NCBI GenBank assembly: GCA_018375265.1
Contig: JAHADO010000024.1
Location: forward strand, 1 to 10,974
Source of the DNA: Campylobacter concisus
GTDB taxonomy: Bacteria > Campylobacterota > Campylobacteria > Campylobacterales > Campylobacteraceae
Length of the DNA: 10,974 nt
Reading direction: 5' to 3'
Under the pieces are notes generated by a model that saw only the letters and a program-made list of their open reading frames with translations, ran no database searches and was not told the DNA's origin. How positions within the stretch are numbered: position 1 is the stretch's first letter; every line of letters starts with the position of its first letter. The translations under genes were made by a program, and so were the position numbers. Shown here piece after piece: positions 6,653 through 10,974 of this stretch.

Positions 6653-7968
6653 AAACTCTCCTTAATATGCAAAAATACGTTTTCTTGGTAAAATTTCTTA
6701 ACTTCGTCGTCAATTTTAACCACTTTTCTTAAATGCTGCCTAAAATCACTTTTCTTATCATAAAAAAGTTTTAAATTTTTAGGATTTACCGCGCGAGAAA
6801 GTGCGACGTAGAGCTGCCCTTTGGCAAAGATGTGGTTGATGTTGCAAATGAGCGAATTTATACTCATGCCTTGAGACTTATGGATAGTTAGCGCATAGGC
6901 AAGCTTAAATGGAAACTGATAAAGCGAAGCCTGCACGTTCTCCTCGATCTCGTCTTCGTTTAAATTTAGCGCGCAAAAGTTATAAGCGCACTTTTCTATC
7001 TCGCAGATCTCACCGCTATCTTTTTGCACGATCACACTTGATATGGCGCCATTTTCTTTTAAAATTTGCATGATCTTACCTTGCTCGCCGTTGTAGTACT
7101 CGCCCCATTTATTTGAAGTAAAGATGATTTTTGCGCCTATTTTCATCTCCAAATTTCGTGAGATATTTAGCGTATTTGCCCACTTTTCAAACTCTTTTTT
7201 ATCTAAATTTTCATCCATAACAAGCACGTCCGAGTTTGAAATTTCAAGTGGCGCATTAAGCGCAAGAAGTCTTTTTTGATTTAGCATCTCAGCCTCGGCA
7301 TTTCTTCCAAAAAGCACGCTAGTCTCGCTGTCTGGCTCGATAGCTCCCACTCGCAAGCTCTCGATGTAGGTCATCATCTCATCATCTAGCTCACCAACTC
7401 TAAGACGAGAGAGAATTTCATAAAATTTAAGATCATTTGTGCGTTTTGAGACGAGCAGCTCAACATTTGTAAATTTCATATCCTCCCACGCACTGGAGTT
7501 AAAGGCGTATAAAAAGTTAAAAAGTTTGCTCTCATTTTGCTCTTTTTGCACGGGTGGCAGCTGATAAAAGTCGCCCACTATAAGCACCCTGCCCTTAAAT
7601 TTAGAGGTAAGCAAGCGGTATCTTATCATCTCCATCACATTTGAGCTAACCATCGAAATTTCGTCTATTACAAGCAGATCGCAGGCATCTAGCATATTTC
7701 GTAGCTTGCCTAGCTTATCTTTTTGGCGGTAGTCAAGCCGTCTTAGCTCCTCGTAGTCCTTGCAGTAGCCAAATTTAAAAAAGCTATGCAAGCTCACGCC
7801 CCCAAGGCTAACAGCGCTTATGCCAGTTGAGCCAAGGATGACGACATTTTTGAAATTTTCTTTGTAGTGTCTGATGATGGAGGCGGTTAGATAGCTCTTG
7901 CCAACACCGCCACCGCCAGTTAAAAAGACATTTGAGCGAGATAAAATTTCTAAAATTTGATCTTTCAT
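6649..7968 (-). CDS. PIF1-like superfamily 1 DNA helicase
   Basis: This 439-residue protein carries the SF1B motifs in order. Walker A is TGGGGVGKS (about 17-25), Ia is GSTGISA (46-52), then SLHSFF (59-64), Walker B is LLVIDEISMVS (98-108), and III is GDFYQLPPV (132-140). An SKRTND segment (about 174-179) is probably motif IV, V is LTIHKSQGMSI (360-370), and VI is GQLYVALSRA (384-393). This combination marks the PIF1/RecD-like group, 5'-3' helicases that unwind forks, G-quadruplexes or recombination intermediates. No nuclease or extra DNA-binding domain is appended. The start ATG directly abuts the TAG of the upstream lipoprotein gene, with only a weak GAG ribosome site, so translation probably depends on coupling. 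Its stop overlaps the next start by four bases. The bacterial function is uncertain. Confidence 0.9.
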   Translation of the reverse strand: MKDQILEILSRSNVFLTGGGGVGKSYLTASIIRHYKENFKNVVILGSTGISAVSLGGVSLHSFFKFGYCKDYEELRRLDYRQKDKLGKLRNMLDACDLLVIDEISMVSSNVMEMIRYRLLTSKFKGRVLIVGDFYQLPPVQKEQNESKLFNFLYAFNSSAWEDMKFTNVELLVSKRTNDLKFYEILSRLRVGELDDEMMTYIESLRVGAIEPDSETSVLFGRNAEAEMLNQKRLLALNAPLEISNSDVLVMDENLDKKEFEKWANTLNISRNLEMKIGAKIIFTSNKWGEYYNGEQGKIMQILKENGAISSVIVQKDSGEICEIEKCAYNFCALNLNEDEIEENVQASLYQFPFKLAYALTIHKSQGMSINSLICNINHIFAKGQLYVALSRAVNPKNLKLFYDKKSDFRQHLRKVVKIDDEVKKFYQENVFLHIKESL

Positions 7969-9984
7969 CTACTCAAACATCTCTGGGCGATACTCAAAAT
8001 GCATCGTATCAAAGTGCTTCCAGCGTCCGCCCCAGATAAATTTATGCTTTTCAAATACTCGCACGATCTTTTCAGGGATCAAGTTCTCATAACCCTTGCT
8101 CCACTGCCAGTAGTGGCTCTTTTTTACATTTATATCGATCGCGATGCCGTAGCTGTGCGCGCTTAGGCGGTTTGTGCCAGCGATGATGCGCCACTTAAAT
8201 GTCCCGCCTGGATCTTTTAGGTATTCAAGTAAATTTGGATCGCTCTTTGCCATTTCATTTAGCTCATTGCTCACCTCTTGCAAGGCAGCTGCGGCGCCAT
8301 TTTTAGAGTTAAATTTCAAAGGCAAATTTAAAAAATCCTTTAGCCAGATGACATCAACCAAATTTGCTTTTACCTCATTTTCGCTTGAGCCATAAATTTT
8401 GCCTAAAAGCTCGTAGTTTCTGCATCTACCAGCATCACTTAGTGCTGTGCTAAGTGGTGAAAACGCAGCGTAATCAAGCGCGTTCATATCCTCTATATCA
8501 GCGCCAGTGCTGCACTCTTCATCTTTTTGTTTAAAATCATCATAGACTAAACTCGTGCCATCACTAAATTTAACCAAATTTTCTTCTATCTTTACGCCAT
8601 AAGCTCGCTGCAAAGCCGACATCTTTCTAGCCTTATCTAGCATCCCTTGCTCAGGCCTCATCACATTTATAGAATCAACCTTAGAAATTAGCAAATTTGC
8701 ACTTTGTATGTCGCTTCTATTTTGTCCGATATTTAGCGTAGTTATCGCGGTCGCTCCGATTAGCGCGCGGCCATTGTTTGCAGTCTTTAACCCCCAAGCA
8801 TCATGCACGACGTAGATATCATCGCCCTTGTATCCAGCATAGAGCATGATGTGACCTGGTAGATGCACGAGCGTGAGATATGGCACGCCCTTTTCTTTTA
8901 TCTCTTTGCTCTTTGCAGCGTTACTAAGACCTTTTAGATTGATCTTCTCTCCCATATTTGCCTGCGCCCTTGAGTTCCTAGGCAACCACACGCCAAAGCT
9001 TGCTAGCAAGTCTTTTGTAAAAAGCGAGCAGTCTCTTAGCTTATCCACCCCGCCCCAGCCATAAGGCTGAGTAAGAAGTGAGCTAAGAATAGTTTTTAAA
9101 TTTGAGTCATTAAATTTAAGTGGAAAAAGGGCGCTAAAAGACTTTGGGAGGACAAACTCCCTAAGCATATTTCTTACATAAATTTTGCCGTAGTAGTTTT
9201 TGTCATCTTGCGCTAAAACTGGCAGTATCGCGCCGACACGTGAGTAAAATAAAAAGTTTCCGCCCTTGTCATAAACTGGCATCTTGTCGGTTTTTATCGT
9301 GACAAAGCTTGATTTTTGATAGGCAAGCGCCTCTTCATCGCTTATAAATTTGATATCTTCAACCTTCACCCAGCCCCAAACCGCATCATCACTCACAAAC
9401 GCCCACGCCCTGTCTTTTGAGAGGTGCGATACAAAGAGCGGATGAGCGATGCTTAGGGTGGATTCTTGCAAATAATCAAACGGATAGCCCTCACCTGGAG
9501 TTTGCGGGTTTAAAAATATCGGCTCGTCGGTTGGAAAATTTCTTACAGCTGTGTTTGCTGAAGTTAGAGCATAAGCTGAAATTTGCAAAAAGCCAGCGAA
9601 ATTTGCATTCTCCTTTTGTGCGTCAAACCAGCTTTGAGGTATCTGCCTAAAATTTGAGCCAAAATACTTTCTTTTCTCGCTTGGTTTATATACATTAAAC
9701 GCCCAAAAAGCGTCGTTTGGGTTAAATTTTACGCCTCTTAGAGTAAAAACTTTAAATCTTCTTTTTAAAATTTCATCTTGAGCAAAGCTCGCACTTTGCA
9801 TATTTTGAGGTAGCGACGAGGCGTCTTGTTTTACTTCAAATTCAAGCAAGCTGATGCGCTCATTTGGCTTATAGACATTTTCGTCTGGCAGGGCATTTTG
9901 CTGCTTGTTTGGCTCTGGTTTTGTTGTCTGCGAACAACCCAAAAACAAAGCAACACTAAGTGCTAAAAATATACCTTTTTTCAA
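7969..9984 (-). CDS. Lipoprotein with SH3-like, NlpC/P60 and M15 peptidase domains (putative murein hydrolase)
   Basis: This 671-residue protein starts with a lipoprotein signal, lipobox LFLGC, lipidated Cys17. An N-terminal region (about 40-180) and SH3b-like strands (180-280, e.g. RAWAFVSDDAVWGWV) follow, as in DvLysin-type NlpC/P60 proteins. The NlpC/P60 domain (about 295-415) has the probable catalytic Cys319 in YGWGGVDKLRDCS, His378 in LPGHIMLYAG and His394 in VVHDAWG. A second peptidase covers about 445-671. It has AHSYGIAIDIN with zinc ligands H610 and D617, then WGGRWKHFDTMHFEYRPE with D659 and zinc ligand H662, the M15 (VanY/CwlK-like) signature. NlpC/P60 enzymes cut stem peptides, typically D-Glu-mDAP, and M15 enzymes cut other stem-peptide bonds. 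The start is TTG (9984-9982), supported by AAGGAAG and the signal peptide; TTGA overlaps the previous stop. Substrates and inner versus outer membrane location are inferred. Confidence 0.9.
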   Translation of the reverse strand: MKKGIFLALSVALFLGCSQTTKPEPNKQQNALPDENVYKPNERISLLEFEVKQDASSLPQNMQSASFAQDEILKRRFKVFTLRGVKFNPNDAFWAFNVYKPSEKRKYFGSNFRQIPQSWFDAQKENANFAGFLQISAYALTSANTAVRNFPTDEPIFLNPQTPGEGYPFDYLQESTLSIAHPLFVSHLSKDRAWAFVSDDAVWGWVKVEDIKFISDEEALAYQKSSFVTIKTDKMPVYDKGGNFLFYSRVGAILPVLAQDDKNYYGKIYVRNMLREFVLPKSFSALFPLKFNDSNLKTILSSLLTQPYGWGGVDKLRDCSLFTKDLLASFGVWLPRNSRAQANMGEKINLKGLSNAAKSKEIKEKGVPYLTLVHLPGHIMLYAGYKGDDIYVVHDAWGLKTANNGRALIGATAITTLNIGQNRSDIQSANLLISKVDSINVMRPEQGMLDKARKMSALQRAYGVKIEENLVKFSDGTSLVYDDFKQKDEECSTGADIEDMNALDYAAFSPLSTALSDAGRCRNYELLGKIYGSSENEVKANLVDVIWLKDFLNLPLKFNSKNGAAAALQEVSNELNEMAKSDPNLLEYLKDPGGTFKWRIIAGTNRLSAHSYGIAIDINVKKSHYWQWSKGYENLIPEKIVRVFEKHKFIWGGRWKHFDTMHFEYRPEMFE

Positions 9985-10475
9985 ATTTCTTCCTTATCCT
10001 TAAATATAGCTTCGACGATCAAAACAAAGATATAAAACATCTTTTCATCGTTGTTTTTACAAATTTGCTTCATCGTCTCGTTTTGGTCCCTGACCTTTAT
10101 ATCGTTTGATCTTAAAATTTCTGCAATGTCTGAGCCAAATTTCTTTGAAATTTCCCCAACTTTGACATCATTTAGCGCGTTTAAAAACCTTGTCGTGTTG
10201 CAGTCCATCTGAACTGGCTTATGCTTTAAGATATTTTTAAACTCAAGGCTTAGCTTTTTTAGCTTTTTCTTCTTGACGTAGCTGTGGATTATGGTGAGAA
10301 CAACCAAGCTAAAGCCAAAGAAAATGTGCAAATTTAGCGAAATTTCGCTCATCTCTCCCTTTAAAAAGAGCACGCCACTCGCAAAAAGCCCCACCACGCA
10401 GACAAAAAGTAGCAGCAAGATGATGTATTTAAAGATCACCTCGAGCCAGACGTTATCTTTTAACCTCTCAAACAT
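9981..10475 (-). CDS. Two-helix membrane protein, DUF4405-like
   Basis: This 164-residue protein has transmembrane helices at about 14-38 and 46-66. The second reads LNLHIFFGFSLVVLTIIHS, with histidines 50 and 64 spaced 14 apart, as in DUF4405-type and b-type cytochrome-like helices where such pairs can hold haem. A basic KKKKLKK segment follows, suggesting a cytoplasmic C-terminal half. That half contains VGEISKKFGSDIAEILRSN followed by a second helix-turn section (VRDQNETMKQICKNN). I recognise this arrangement only loosely from DUF4405 proteins and do not assign a function. The ATG at 10475 is chosen because AGGG lies 7 bases before it; the TTG immediately upstream (10478) would add one residue. 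The start overlaps the end of the DUF523 gene by 8 bases, and the stop overlaps the TTG of the lipoprotein gene. Confidence 0.75.
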   Translation of the reverse strand: MFERLKDNVWLEVIFKYIILLLLFVCVVGLFASGVLFLKGEMSEISLNLHIFFGFSLVVLTIIHSYVKKKKLKKLSLEFKNILKHKPVQMDCNTTRFLNALNDVKVGEISKKFGSDIAEILRSNDIKVRDQNETMKQICKNNDEKMFYIFVLIVEAIFKDKEEI

Positions 10476-10911
10476 CAAGCCGCCCTATCTCATCTTCGCT
10501 AAAAACTAAAATTTCATTTTCTTTTAGCAGTTTTGCCGCTACGCCGTCGCCTAAAATGAGCTTTTTAGTAAAGCTTCCATCATAAATTTGCCCGCTCCCA
10601 CAGCTTGGACTTCTAGCTTTTAAAATAGCCTTTTTGCAGCCATTTAGCTTAGCTATCTTTAGGCAAATTTTAGCTCCATTTGTGAAATTTTCGCTCACAT
10701 CTTTGGCGGTTTTTGTGACGACTAAGCCACCTTTCATCTCAGCTGGCTCTCTTGGCGTGCTAAGTCCGCCAAAAACCTCTGGGCAGACAAAAAGCAGATG
10801 ATATTTTTTTGAAATTTCATCTAAAATGCCACTATCTAAAAGGTTGTTTTCGCCATTAAATTTGCAGTTTATGCCAGCCAGACAAGCGCTTATTAAGACC
10901 TTTTCTCTCAA
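10468..10911 (-). CDS. DUF523 (YbbK-type) family protein
   Basis: This 147-residue protein is full length for the DUF523 family and has its hallmarks: VLISACLAGINCKFNG at the N terminus (C10, C16), CPEVFGGLSTPREPAE (43-58), AILKARSPSCGSGQIYDGSF (95-114, C104) and GDGVAA (121-126). The conserved cysteines suggest metal or Fe-S binding or thiol chemistry, but no reaction is established that I know of. It should be cytoplasmic. The start is a TTG at 10911-10909; the family usually begins only a few residues before the ISACL motif, and no better ATG exists. The TTG overlaps the stop of the preceding gene in a TTGA tetranucleotide, and no good ribosome binding site is visible, so translational coupling is likely. 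It belongs to the compact minus-strand operon. Confidence 0.9.
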   Translation of the reverse strand: MREKVLISACLAGINCKFNGENNLLDSGILDEISKKYHLLFVCPEVFGGLSTPREPAEMKGGLVVTKTAKDVSENFTNGAKICLKIAKLNGCKKAILKARSPSCGSGQIYDGSFTKKLILGDGVAAKLLKENEILVFSEDEIGRLDV

Positions 10912-10974
10912 AGCCCAGCTTCTTTTAAAAGCTCGCTAGCATAAATTTCACGAAGTTTGCTTGAGATTTCGCCC
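10908..10974 (-). CDS. C-terminal end of an unidentified protein (5' part outside window)
   Basis: An open frame enters from the right edge and ends at TGA 10910-10908. Its last residues read EISSKLREIYASELLKEAGL, an amphipathic, helix-like tail. Only 21 complete codons are present, so the family cannot be named. The reality of the gene is supported by the four-base TTGA overlap with the DUF523 start, the same spacing used elsewhere in this operon. It is the first visible member of the minus-strand string. Confidence 0.6.
   Translation of the reverse strand, partial: GEISSKLREIYASELLKEAGL

Noticed and set aside
7969..9984. Two genes joined by a sequencing error between the NlpC/P60 and M15 domains
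   Set aside because: The frame is continuous with no internal stop, and there is no second signal peptide or ribosome site at the junction. A natural fusion is the simplest reading.
10476..10478. TTG as the start of the two-helix membrane protein
   Set aside because: The adjacent ATG has better spacing from the AGGG ribosome site. The TTG remains possible and adds only one residue.
1..10974. Phase-variable homopolymer or tandem-repeat tracts, CRISPR arrays, tRNA/rRNA genes, insertion sequences
   Set aside because: I looked for these across the window. There are no long G/C runs, no regularly spaced repeats, no tRNA-like cloverleaf and no transposase.
1..10974. Very frequent AAATTT words on both strands
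   Set aside because: They occur evenly inside coding regions and fit the Lys-Phe/Lys-Ile codon habits of AT-rich Campylobacter rather than a dispersed motif with a specific role.

Overview
The window looks like a chromosomal segment from a Campylobacter-type member of the Campylobacterota, closest in style to the C. concisus/curvus group. The evidence is an AT-rich sequence full of AAATTT, AAGGA-type ribosome binding sites, short gaps between genes, and the order Lol permease - secA - lolA - small periplasmic protein - helicase - lipoprotein. From memory this matches the C. jejuni order around Cj0941c-Cj0946. The species is inferred, not proven.

Layout. Positions 1-840 (+) hold the 3' part of a KefB/KefC-type (CPA2) cation/proton antiporter with a cytoplasmic NAD-binding RCK domain. 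Positions 841-1617 look like a small accessory patch: a decayed fragment of a YoeB/Txe toxin (845-952), one orphan gene for a small exported protein (1044-1433), and three inverted repeats that probably act as terminators. Positions 1618-5475 (-) hold a LolC/LolE-type lipoprotein-release permease downstream of the complete preprotein translocase ATPase gene secA, with a terminator-like hairpin between them. lolA (5573-6085, +) is divergent from secA and shares an upstream region of about 100 bases with it. It converges on the last gene of the next block across a strong hairpin. Positions 6113-10974 (-) are one very compact gene string. In transcription order it holds the end of an unidentified gene, a DUF523 protein, a two-helix membrane protein, a lipoprotein carrying NlpC/P60 and M15 peptidase domains, a PIF1-like helicase, and a periplasmic FliL-like protein. 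Neighbours in this string overlap by a few bases or abut, and two or three starts use TTG.

Functionally, the centre of the window is envelope biogenesis. SecA drives export of precursors including lipoproteins, the Lol permease extracts mature lipoproteins from the inner membrane, and LolA carries them across the periplasm. The neighbouring operon adds a putative double-domain murein hydrolase lipoprotein, itself a likely Sec/Lol client.

I found no CRISPR array, tRNA, rRNA, insertion sequence or obvious defence system. The less routine items are the toxin remnant, the NlpC/P60-M15 fusion, the FliL-like domain in a soluble periplasmic protein, and the chain of overlapping TTG starts. I do not see a clearly new multi-gene system.
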